Of a DNA stretch of 64,000 nt, positions 24,574-34,324 are shown piece after piece. Each line of letters begins with the position of its first letter. Position 1 is the stretch's first letter. The notes below the pieces were generated by a model that was given only the letters and a program-made list of their open reading frames with translations, made no database searches and was not told the origin of the DNA. This DNA is from Plicaturopsis crispa FD-325 SS-3 (Eukaryota > Basidiomycota > Agaricomycetes > Amylocorticiales > Amylocorticiaceae): assembly GCA_000827205.1 (NCBI GenBank), contig KN832558.1, positions 1,721,839-1,785,838 on the forward strand, read 5' to 3'. A program made the translations under genes and the position numbers.

Positions 24574-25116
24574 ATGACGCTGGCCAAAACACACACAAAA
24601 AGGTGAGATCAACGCTCGACGCATAAATCAGGATGATACTGATAATCGTCTGCTTCTAGAGCGTAGTAACAGGTCTCGCTGTCGTAGGGACAGTGCTTGT
24701 AGGCGCAATAATTTACGCTGCTTACGCTCACTGGAGGTCAGTCGTGCTCTCGCATAGCATCAGTGTCCTGTATACTAATTCACGATCTCTACAGAACGAG
24801 TCGCTTTGGACGGTGCACCCATAATCGCCCAGTGCTTCACCGTGATAAGGATAGCCGTGATTCCTGGAATCTGTCAGATAATAAAAGTGCACCTTCGGCG
24901 GCGTCACAGCAACCCTCTCTACAACCGACACACAGGAGCCTCATCAGCCACGATTCCATCTTATACCCCTCCCGTCCCGCGACCCCCTCAGCGCCACCCC
25001 CTTACAGCCTTCCACCTTCGCCAATGTCCCCTGGGCGCATTCGCGAGCGTTCTGCGTATTTTGGCACGCTTCCTCCCTGCTCCTGTCAGAGCAGACAAGC
25101 GTCGGCGAGTCCTTAG
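24574..25116 (+). CDS. Small single-pass membrane protein with PPxY motif
   Basis: Three exons (24574-24602, 24662-24736, 24795-25116) give 141 aa. After a nine-residue N-terminus comes one hydrophobic segment (VVTGLAVVGTVLVGAIIYAA, residues 11-30). A cytoplasm-type tail follows, rich in Arg, Ser and Pro and containing SAPPPYSLPPSP. PPxY motifs bind WW domains such as those of Rsp5/NEDD4 ubiquitin ligases, so an adaptor role is conceivable but unproven. The first acceptor must be at 24661 (CTAGAG) to avoid a stop. The transmembrane segment sits in its own 75-nt exon, as in two other small genes nearby. I do not recognise a named orthologue. Confidence 0.65.
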
Positions 25117-25610
25117 ATGCCCTGACTGCTTTCTCGATTATCCATTCATTTAAGTATATATGCCAAAGCTGAAGCACATTGTGAACAGTCCACTTTCGTT
25201 TGCCTGATAATAGATTATTTTTGACTTGGGAGTCGTGACACGCTAAGCAGACCGTTTCCAGTCAGTGGTTGCGAATATGGTAGATGACAGCGTCGGTTGT
25301 AGTTATTGCATACACGACTCGGAGCGACCCAACAGCCGAAACACCTCGGTGCTTGAATCCTCTTTCGAGCGTCTGATAAGCAAAGAGACCATGGTCCTGG
25401 AGGCACGAACGTAGACGCGAGTCCGGCAACTACTCTAAATGAACACCGTGTCAACAAGAATTATACAGTCGCAGCAGCTTACCGGTGCACATGCCTGGCG
25501 CTAGCCAAAGTAATGCTACAAGATGTTGTAAGCCATATCGACAGTTCCCCAGAACGTTCGTACTATCCGTAAACAGTCTGTAACGCCCCTCTGTGAATGT
25601 CCTAAAGCTT
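25117..25610. other. Convergent intergenic region
   Basis: This 494-bp stretch lies between the 3' ends of the PPxY membrane gene (+) and the CDF transporter (-). I see no gene in it. Confidence 0.5.
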
Positions 25611-27394
25611 CTACGCAATCTTCCGGTGTTCCTAGAAAACGCCCGTGAGCAGCAATGCAAACCACGAGGAGTACGAGCCTACGTACCGGTGTATGCGTAG
25701 TCTCATGATCAACATGCACAAACGCCCTCTCGACGTTTGGAAGCACCTCGATCTTGTCCTGCAGTTGCTGACTGATATCGTGAGCCTTCCAAAGCGGCGT
25801 CTCAGCCGCCATCACGATGTCAACTTCGACGAAGTAGTTTGGTCCGCTCTGTGTGATGATAGTTCAGTAGATGCAAGGGAGTGGATCGGAAGAGTGTACT
25901 GACATGATAAGCACGGACAGTATCAATACCTTGTATGTCGTCGTTGAACATGGTCGCTTTGTAGATGATGAGCTGTATGAAGTCGTGCGGAGCAGACTTT
26001 CCGGCAAGCAGCTCGAATTCCTGGTAGATGGTGATACCCCACGAAACAATGACCCCGAGAGCGATCTGCGGAACGGAATATCTAAGCCGCTGAAAGAAAT
26101 CACGGACGAGAAAGAGACTCACAATTACAGCCCCGGCAGGATCGAGGTCTGAATGTGACAACATGTTAGTGATCTCTCGATGAAAGAGATAACGAGAACT
26201 AACACCAGCGCAATTTACTGCCTCCTGCAGACATCAAGATACCTGCAACTCCTTCAGCGCCCACAGACGTAGGCGCTATAGATGTGACTTACCGAATCCA
26301 TTGATATATAGGTCATTCCGGTGGTCCTCCCACAAGACTTCTACCTGACTTGATTGCTTGCGCAGCGAGTAACAGTAAAGGAAGAGGCCTAGTTTGACGC
26401 CTGGTACTCGAAAGTCAACACATGTCGCACGAAAAAGCAATGTCGGATAGAACCTAATGCCACAGCTACGGCCAAAATCGAGGCTAGGTGGAAGGCCTTG
26501 TCGGTGTCCTTGGTGATGAGGGATCGAACTGATTCGACAATGACTACTAAATTAACGGAACCCATTCTATATGGACGTGAGACGAGGAGACACCGTTCTG
26601 GAGTATTTCAAACACTTACGCAAATCCATACACAATATTCCCGATGTTTTGAAGCCGTGCACCGCCAACAGGCCAACGGTTAACGTCCATCCTCGTGGCC
26701 TTCTTGTGAAGCCAATATAGGACAACGTTGCTCCCGACATCAAATACGGAGTCGATGCCTGTTGCCAGCAGAGATAACGAGCCCGAAGATATCGCTGCAT
26801 ACACTGCGAAACCGACATTATAATGGAGATGCCGCCCTCACTCGAGAGACTTACTTTGAAGAACACAGAGGAAGAAGTTAGCAATGAGACTGGCCCATAC
26901 CGCAATCCGGACCTACGTAGTATGAAAGGGGCTGAGCACCATAACAGGTTAAGGACACGATGCCGCTCACGGGTATGCGTGCATTTTCCACCTCGTTCCG
27001 GGCATCTTCTGTGTGTTCTTCCATAGGTTTCAGCATTGCTGTGATGAGCTAATGCAAAATCAGCGTAGTGCACATAAGTATAGTGCATGGACGAAACGCA
27101 TACGTTATTCTGCCTGCGGTGGTATTTTTCGATATGTTTTCCTTTCTTGCGACGCCGTAGATCGGCCAGCTCTCCTTCGGGTACTATCCCGTTTCGGATC
27201 TTGAGGGGGTCGTAGGATGCTGAGCTTATGGAGGAGGCCGCGGTCCTCTCCAAATCGGCGTCGTTGATCTACTCAGGTGCACCCCGGTTATCAAATGGCC
27301 GTGGCAAGGACGTTGATTGATGAGGCTTGCAACTTACATTGTTGGGAGACGTTGAAGTCCCCGAAGAGGTCGCATGCGGTTTCGCCAGGTTCAT
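25611..27394 (-). CDS. Cation diffusion facilitator, Mn-type (MTP-like)
   Basis: Twelve exons sum to 390 aa: 27394-27338, 27268-27104, 27048-26971, 26912-26855, 26803-26620, 26566-26454, 26400-26293, 26242-26204, 26148-26123, 26065-25904, 25848-25687, 25631-25611. The N-terminal cytosolic part ends in KGKHIEKYHRRQNN, like the YxxQ segment before TM1 in plant Mn-CDFs. TM2 carries DSVFD and TM5 carries DHRND, both DxxxD, the signature of manganese-selective CDFs rather than the HxxxD of zinc transporters. The C-terminal dimerisation domain (VEVDIVMAA, LPNVERAFVHVDHETTHTPEH) is complete. It would export Mn or a related metal from the cytosol into an organelle by proton antiport. Confidence 0.9.
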
Positions 27395-27949
27395 AGTGGT
27401 GAGCTCCGTGATGTGTGTAGCGAGACACAGCGAATCGATTCCGAAAGATCGGTAAGCTGCGAGCAGAGTCAGAAAGTCAATCAAAAAGGAGTCTCTGGTT
27501 CAAGTTCGCCGCGTACTGTACGACGATTCCAAGTTGAAGTGACCACGATGCAGTCGTGTACAACGTCGAACGTTGGCTCTGATACTGTGCGAGGATGCCC
27601 AATATTCACAGCCGTGGGCGAAGCTGTGGAGAAGAGAGGGAAAGCGGCCGCTGGAAAGGCAACGCCGCGGATACAAAGAGGTAAGTTGCCCCTGAGATTT
27701 GCCCCTATGCTTCTGAATCTGAATCTAAACGAATACTTACGTCCTGCTGGATACTTGTGCCCTAGGAGGGTAGTGAGGACGCGTACGTGTATTCCTTTCT
27801 TTGTTCCCAAGCACAGTGATTTTTACAGAAAAATGAATGGACCAGTCCCATTGTTGAGACGAATATTACAAGTTACAATGACAATGACAGGCTGCGATAT
27901 GACATACAGATGAGGCGTACAGATATCTCGAGGGAGTGGAGTGAACGAT
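27395..27949. other. Region upstream of the CDF gene
   Basis: This 555-bp stretch contains the CDF promoter and the 3' end of the next minus-strand gene. A plus-strand frame of 179 codons (27374-27913) overlaps the CDF start in antisense and has no domain, so I treat it as chance. Confidence 0.5.
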
Positions 27950-28497
27950 TTATACTGCGGAAGGGTCGGCTGTCGCGACGGTATCGTAGAACACGCTGAA
28001 CCCGCGGTTACGGCTAGGGTTGGAAGGAGAGAGCGATGGAGACTTCGAGTTCTCGAACGCATACGTCGGGGGTTTGGCGGAGAAACCGAGAGTGCTCTCG
28101 GAAACATCCTCGACCTCCTTTTCGTCCGTAGTGGATGGGCCCCAGTTGGCTATGCTCATATAGCCGAGGGAGAGGGGATTTTTGGCACGAGTTCTTTTGA
28201 TGAACCTGAGTGGCAGTCTGTCAGCACGGTGCGCATCATGCAGTACATCGAATGATGCTCACCTCCAGCCGATGAACAGCAGCGCTGATACGACGCATGC
28301 GGCACCGAAGACGATACCACACATGGCTCCCTACGTCGACAAGCGTTGATTAGGGGGTGCAGACTTTGAGCAGAGGAACATACCTTGGGCAGCCCGCTGC
28401 TGTCAGGAAGGTTGAAGTGTGGCACCTGAGGCCCAAGCGCTCGCAGTCCAGAGACCTCAGGACCGTCAGGGATGGATGCAAATGTAGGAGTAGACAT
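27950..28497 (-). CDS. Small single-pass membrane protein
   Basis: Three exons (28497-28384, 28330-28263, 28205-27950) give 145 aa. A Pro-rich 38-residue N-terminus precedes one hydrophobic segment (CGIVFGAACVVSALLFIGW) encoded by a 68-nt exon, then a basic stop-transfer RFIKRTR. The soluble tail contains SLGYMSIANWG, PPTY and many serines. No signal peptide precedes the segment, so it is probably a signal-anchor protein. The exon layout matches the other small membrane genes flanking the CDF transporter: the TM lies alone in the middle exon and the following intron splits the Arg codon after Trp. I do not recognise a characterised family. Confidence 0.7.
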
Positions 28498-28728
28498 GAT
28501 TGTGGGTCGGGTAGAGAGATAAGTCAGAAGGTAGAGAATTTAAATTTGCGCGCGGCGGCCTATAACGGTTTCTGAAGCGGGCCATTTCAGTTCAGTCCAT
28601 TAAGCATCCGCTACGGAACCATAATAACTGAATGGATAGACAAGTCCGACCGTGGCAATACTTCTACGCTCACCAGTGTCGCCGCGACGGAAGAAAATGT
28701 TTTATGAATCCGCATCCTGAAATGGTAG

Positions 28729-28996
28729 TACTGTACCATTTCGGTCAAGTGTTCACGTCACCGTCACCGGCGATTGTGACGTGAACACTTTTGTACATCC
28801 GTCACCATCACCGGCGACGATGAACACTTGAAAATGCGAAAAAAGGCAAAATTTTGCGGCCTTCGGCCGCATATGGTAAGAGAATTACCAAATCTGGTAG
28901 GGCGTCACCGTCACCGGTCGCCGTGAACCAGTGAACACTTCGACCCAAGGTGTCACCGGTCACTGCCCGTGAACACTTGACCGAAATGGTACAGTA
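28729..28996. mobile_element. 264-bp MITE with TA target duplication
   Basis: Inverted ends CTGTACCATTTCGGTCAAGTG (28731 onward) and its reverse complement (ending 28994) bound a 264-bp element. It is flanked on both sides by TA (28729-28730, 28995-28996). The interior is built from repeated GTGAACACT and CACCGTCACCGG words in both orientations plus a small GCGGCC palindrome, and it has no coding capacity. A TA duplication is the pattern of Tc1/mariner-derived MITEs; family assignment is an inference. It sits upstream of the small membrane gene that starts at 28497. Confidence 0.8.
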
Positions 28997-29399
28997 TACG
29001 TTAGCACTGACCCATGCGGGAACGGCGGGAATTGCTAATCTCCCGTGTTCGCCCTAGAGAGCAAGACAATATCGGCTTGCCGCGGCTGAGCGGAATCACT
29101 TTACTAGCTACACCACTGCTATACGAGAGTCTTGTTCAGCGGAAGTTATTTAGGTACCGTTCGGAAGTATAATTGCCCACCTACATCCTCTTTGTGAAAA
29201 TTCCGGGCAAATAACCCCTATATGGTGTCAGACGGTTGAAATGCAGACGATTGCAACTACTAGTGAACCACAGCTTGAGCCTACGAGTGGCGATACGATC
29301 AGGGAAAGCTGAGAGTGCATATGAAAATGATAGCCCCAAGGGCGGCGATGAATGCACACGTACGCGACGAGACGGAAGTATATGGTATACAAAGCCGGA
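28997..29399. other. Intergenic region after the MITE
   Basis: About 400 bp without a gene I can support. It should contain the 3' end of the next minus-strand gene. Confidence 0.4.
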
Positions 29400-30755
29400 T
29401 CAAAATACTGAACGTTCTCTATTCCGGGTTGGCGAGAGCGGCGACAAATCTGGAGAGCAGAGTCCGTATGGAGGATTGTTCTGCGACGTGAGACGAAAGT
29501 CCACAAGAGAGTCAACGTCTGCATTGGCCATCGAGGATTGCACGCATGCGTCTATCGCCTGCATCGGCGGGCTCCACGGTTCACTGATCTGATTCATAAG
29601 AAAGGGCGGCCCTGCTCCACGAACCATTCTTTCATTGAAGGTGGTGGTAATCAGTAACGGTTCCTCGACGAGACTACGACAATGAACTCACCTCCAGCAT
29701 CCCCATCCTATCAAAGCTACCACAACCGCTCCAAATAATGATATCCCCACGATTTCACCCTATTTTGCACCACCATTAGAGTCAGCTCGGCGTATAAGAA
29801 ATAGATGCTGCTCACGTGCCTTTGTGAGCGTGTTTGACCCAGCAGCGCGGACTAGTATTGGAGGATAAATGGCGTTGGTTTGGCGCATTTTCGACATGGG
29901 CGGTCCCATTTGAGTGGACGCTACAGGCATGACCGTGATTGGAGGGGGAACAGAACTCGTGTAGTCCTGCTGATATATGGGACAAAGAACTGAGTAGTGT
30001 ACCATGCGAGCGGATAGCGGAGCGCATCGCGCGGATGACTGTATACATATGGATCGCGGACTGTGCCTAATACTACCAAATCAGCATTTACGGGCAGCAT
30101 GTAGCTCTCAATCACCTCACCTGCGATTGCGCTCTCTAGCCGCGCTTGCGTTCCGTTATTGAATAGCTGTAACTAGGTCGTGCGCCGTGCGGATACAGTA
30201 CTAGTCCCGGCGGTGATGGTACTCTCGTATCACCTGACTCTCAGTACTTCACCATCTTGTAGTACTGAGAGTACCAGGCCGCTCTGGAACCGAATGTCAG
30301 GGCTCAGGGCCGCGGTAGTAAGCTCCTATACAAGCTTAACACCTTTGGGAGGCGCGCCAACGCAGGTATAGTATATAGCCCCTTGAGTCCTGATGACATT
30401 CATGTCAGCCTTCAGGTCAGGAAGTGGAACGTTCGGCTGGAAAATTTGGGAGCTCTGCAGGCTTCCGTTCCAAAAGCATGGGTTCATGGAGGAGAGGAGG
30501 AAGCCCCTAATATAGGCGCTTATCACACTCCATCCCACTGTTTGGTTCGCAATAGAATGTGCACCGCATTTTGGTTGATTCGCGTTGTGCTCATGCAGGA
30601 GGAACTGGCAGAGGGAACCAGATACGATGAATTCGAGTGTCTTGGGATGATGCTAAGGACGTCCGTACTACTTACATCCAGTCGCTACGGTCTACCTCGC
30701 ATCGCCACCGGATCCAAGCAAGCACAAACACCTCCTCTCTCCGAGTCCGACATCC
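29400..30755 (-). CDS. Probable membrane protein with ectodomain (gene model incomplete)
   Basis: The 3' half is clear. An exon ending in AAGCNTLTK-like sequence (SNTLTK) joins, through a probable GC-AG intron, to an exon at about 29768-29692. That exon codes for one hydrophobic segment (IVGISLFGAVVVALIGWGCW). The next exon (29627 down to 29400) encodes a Pro/Ser-rich tail containing NPPY. Upstream pieces look coding: IPLP-like PNVPLPDLKADMNVIRTQGA, ALSPDIRFQSGLVLSVLQDGE and LFNNGTQARLESAIA. I could not join them with certainty, and the start is unknown (perhaps near 30755). The protein would be an ectodomain plus one TM plus a short tail. The TM exon again ends by splitting the codon after Trp. 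Function unknown. Confidence 0.45.
30237..30272. repeat. 12-bp stem inverted repeat
   Basis: ACTCTCAGTACT (30237-30248) and AGTACTGAGAGT (30261-30272) are perfect inverted repeats around a 12-nt loop. They lie in the middle of the unresolved membrane-protein locus, where they could affect splicing or simply be a remnant of a palindromic insertion. Confidence 0.6.
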
Positions 30756-31078
30756 TACTCCAGTGCAATGGCTAAGATCGTTGCGAGCTCAATCAGTGCC
30801 CGTGTTACGATAAAGGATAGCGAGCTAGATATTGTGAAGGGATACTTAGTACAGGATGTACGATTAGATAGACTAAAAACACAAGCGTCATAACGACTGC
30901 AGCTCATGCAGAGCGATGGAACGTGGAGACGAGGTATATGCAGATGCGATGAGAGGGGGCAACAAGGAAACAGTTGTGAATAAATATTAATGGAAGGAGA
31001 GAGGGGTATACCGTAAAGGCATCGAATGATAATACAAGTTGGCTCACGGAAAAGATCAGATAAAAGATGTCGCTCTGT
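30756..31078. other. Intergenic region
   Basis: About 320 bp between the membrane-protein locus and the 3' end of the kinase gene. It is AT-rich in places, and no gene is visible. Confidence 0.4.
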
Positions 31079-33401
31079 TCATGTATCCCTATGGCATCCT
31101 GCGCTCCTGCTCCTGGGCGTACTCGCAGCGGATGCGGCATGCGGACGTACACCGGAGGTCGGAAACCGTAATGATAGTATGCTATCGTCTCCTGGTCCCG
31201 ATGGTGCAGCGTAGGAATGGTGCCGCGGAGATATCAGTGCAGGCGGCATGCTACCAGCCCTCAGCCCTGCACTCGACGACCAGACAGGGTCGTATAGTAG
31301 GTCGTGTGACTCCGCGTGGTCGACAGAACGATCGAAAAGGAAAGACCTGGACAGCGACGTATGGCTCACGTCATGCGATGCACGTTTCCCTTCATTGGCC
31401 CGTAGTTCATCGACGCGGCGATCGTCGAATAACAGACCGTCTTCTCGACCTTGCAGATGAGCAACGTCATCGACATCCACGGGCGACGAGAAATATTTTC
31501 CGTCGCCACCAAAGTCAACTGGGGTAGCGGGAAGCAGGTACGGGCTGGAAGAGCGGGATGGGGACAGCAAAGGTGATTTGTTCGGTCGGCGACCACGCTC
31601 ATAGTCAAGCGGCGGGGAGACGAGCACGGCATTGTCTCTTTCGGCGGAGAGATCGAGTGGCGGCGAGGGCAGCGACGCGTGAAAGATCGACTTCGCTAAC
31701 GCCGACAGGGAGGGAGCTGCATGCGGATGTGGCGAGCGGCTTGTGCTCCCAGCCACTGAGGTGGACCGACTGGTTAAGGCCGGAGCTCGTGACCGTGACC
31801 GGCTGGATCGCGAAGACGATCGCCGTCGTCGAGCATCCACAGATGGTTCCGAGAGGGTATGCTGCCAGGCTCCCTCATCACCAGCCTGATGATTCTGGTG
31901 CTCGACGAATTTGAATTCGTCTTCGTCCTCGGGAACAGGGGTTTCGTTCTCAATCCCCCAGCCCACCCCCCATGCTACCTCGTCAACCATGGAGATCGTC
32001 CATCGACGAGCAACAGACCGATCGAGACAGCCTCGAAGAACCCGTGTAGCACTTCGTCCGACGTCCGACGGAATTTTGAATGCACCTAGAATAGGCTATA
32101 TCAGTCGAGGTTGACGAGCAGAAGAATATGCCATATTCACCGTGAAGAATTTTCATCTGCAGCCTCGGTTCATAAATATCATTGAAAGGAAACCGACCAG
32201 TCAGCATCAGGAAAAGCATGACACCGAGGGCCCAGATATCCTGGGCTGGGGCAGGCCTCAGCGGCCCCGCGGTTTGAGGAAGTAGAACTTCGGGTGTGGC
32301 ATACGGTAGAGAGCCCGGTTGAAAGATGACTTGTGCGGACGGGGAGGTCGTTGCGGGTGTGGATGCACCACGCTGCCTTGGTTGGTGCCCAAGCGAATGA
32401 CGAGGTAGGAGGTGCGGCCTTGTCTGCCTTCTCGCACGGTGCTCACTACCGACTCGCTGGAGTTCAAGCTCGTCTTGAGGCTCCCGAGTATCGCTGTCGA
32501 CTTCCTCATCAATTTCGCCAATCTTCCGTGCCATACCAAAATCTCCAATTCGGCATACGCCCATCTCATCGACAAGAACATTCTCTAGCTTCATATCTCT
32601 ATGAACGATGCCAGCGACTTCGTGCAGATACCTCAACCCCCTCACGACCTGCCGGAACATCATCCCAGCGTCATCGTGCGGCAGCGCTGGCCTACCGTCC
32701 CTTTTCAAGATGTCGAAAAGGGATCCTGCGGGGCAGTAGAGAGTGAAGAAGTAGTCGGCGTACGGAGTGTGGTGATCGGAGAACAGAGGCAGAATATGCT
32801 CGTGTGATATGGATGCCCAGATCGCTGTTTCGTGCGAAAGGCGCTTGCGAATGAGCTCCGGGTCAGTTTGACGCCGAATATCAGTGTGTCGCACTATCTT
32901 GACTGCACCAACGCCACCAGAGTAAGAATAGGCACGCCTGATGGTAGAGAAACCGCCATGTCCAACCACAGGCCCGAGCGTCCAGCCTGAGATCACATCG
33001 CCCTCAGATTCGACGGCCGGGTCCTTCGATGCCACAGGGCTGAAGGACGAGAGAAACATTGCCGCGGGTGACATGGACAAGTCTGGGTCCAGCTCATCCA
33101 AGGAAGATGGCGGGGAGATATCGCTACGAGTCGGGGCGGAAATGGCATTCTCGTTATGAAGGTCGGCCGCCTCGATGTTGAGCAGATCCTGTGAGAGCTT
33201 CTGTTCATTGTCAGGTTCCTCGAGCGTGTCCGGACCTCCACTGCAAAGCTCGTTTCCACTGAGTGGGACTAGCTGAGGTCTCGCCGGGCGTCTGTCAATA
33301 GGAAACAGCACCGGATTCTCGATCTCTCCGTGAGTTTCTTGCAGTTGGTAAGGTAGCAGTGTGTCCACTGTGCACATCGAAATTGGCGAAAGGTTCGACA
33401 A
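31079..33401 (-). CDS. Serine/threonine protein kinase with long activation segment
   Basis: Two exons (33401-32141 and 32085-31079) give 755 aa. A low-complexity acidic N-terminus of about 135 residues precedes the kinase domain: glycine loop GHGGFSTI (147-154), AVKIVRH with Lys168, HRDMKLENVL (267-276), DFGMA (287-291), ATPEVLL (368-374), DIWALGVMLFLMLTGRFPF. All catalytic residues are present. About 80 residues separate DFG from TPE, more than twice the usual spacing, and the extra part is basic and Pro/Ser-rich. The 350-residue C-terminal tail is Arg/Ser-rich, with many SP sites. It resembles fungal CAMK/Nim1-like or nutrient kinases, but I cannot name an orthologue. It is divergent from the macro-domain gene, 388 bp away. 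Confidence 0.88.
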
Positions 33402-33789
33402 GTAGTCCAGTAAATAGAGTAGTTATAACAGTCAGAGACGGTTTGGAAAGGTGTCACAAGTTCGAGGTGGTGGTAAGAGGAAGACGGAGGCACCAATAAT
33501 TATGTGGCGGAGGTTTGAAGGAGGCGCAAATTTGATTTGGAGCGGCCGGATCACACGACCAGCAATTTACAGCTCCGCAAAAGGCAATCGCAGTATTCGT
33601 CGACTCCGGCGGTTCGCCGTCGGGAACTCTCGTAACGGTACCAGTAGCAACTTCGTTATGCGCTCTGCGAGCATAACAGTCGTGCTGTAGCTTGGCTGCA
33701 GCACCGAAAGCTGTAGCGGTGAGACATCTATTTATTTGTGGTCACAGCCAGACAGGCTCACGAATATTAGCCGACGGCAAAAAAAATAC
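33402..33789. promoter_or_regulatory. Divergent promoter region (kinase / macro-domain gene)
   Basis: This 388-bp stretch between two divergent starts must carry both promoters. I see no clear TATA box. A GGCGG-rich patch lies around 33600-33625. Confidence 0.4.
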
Positions 33790-34324
33790 ATGACCTCACC
33801 TTTGCGTGCCTCGTTGACATACACCCAGGGCGATCTCTTCGGTGCACCAGGTGGCTCGATCCTAGTTCATGCTTGCAACACGGCAGGAAAATGGGGTGCA
33901 GGAATTGCACTCGAGTTCCGAACACGATACCCAGAAGCTTTTGCACAATACAACGCGCACTGCGCGGCGCACAGCCCAGACGACCTGGTCGGGACATGCT
34001 TATTGCTTCAGGGAGATGACGCCCACGACATCGCATGCTTGTTCACCTCGCGAGGGTACGGAAAAAGGAAGGACTCCCCGGAATGTATTTTAGCAGCAAC
34101 GGGTCAATGTGTCGCAAACCTCCTGACCCAAAATGCGCAGGCGCGGAAGCCGCTTCACGCATGGTCAGTCTTCGAGCGCGCTCTCACTGCGGCGAGTACT
34201 TACAGAATGCCTCAGCCAATTCAATTCGGGAAAATTCGGTGTACCTTGGGATGCAACGGAGGCAATTTTAGTTGCCCTGGGCGTAGAAATGACTGTATAC
34301 CTTCCACCTGAGTCGGGCGCATGA
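33790..34324 (+). CDS. POA1: Macro-domain ADP-ribose 1''-phosphate phosphatase (Poa1-like)
   Basis: Two exons (33790-34163, 34216-34324) give 160 aa. The protein is almost entirely a macro domain: YTQGDLFGAP, ILVHACNTAGKWGAGIAL (the ADP-ribose loop), FTSRGYGKRKDSPECILAAT, then FNSGKFGVPWDATEAILV. Poa1-type proteins remove the phosphate from ADP-ribose-1''-phosphate, a by-product of tRNA splicing, in cytosol and nucleus; related members remove ADP-ribose from proteins. The start MTSPLRASLTYTQGDLF places beta-1 correctly; a frame extending to 33736 adds an unrelated leader. Splicing at 34163/34216 is essential to restore CQFNSGKFGVPW. Confidence 0.9.
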
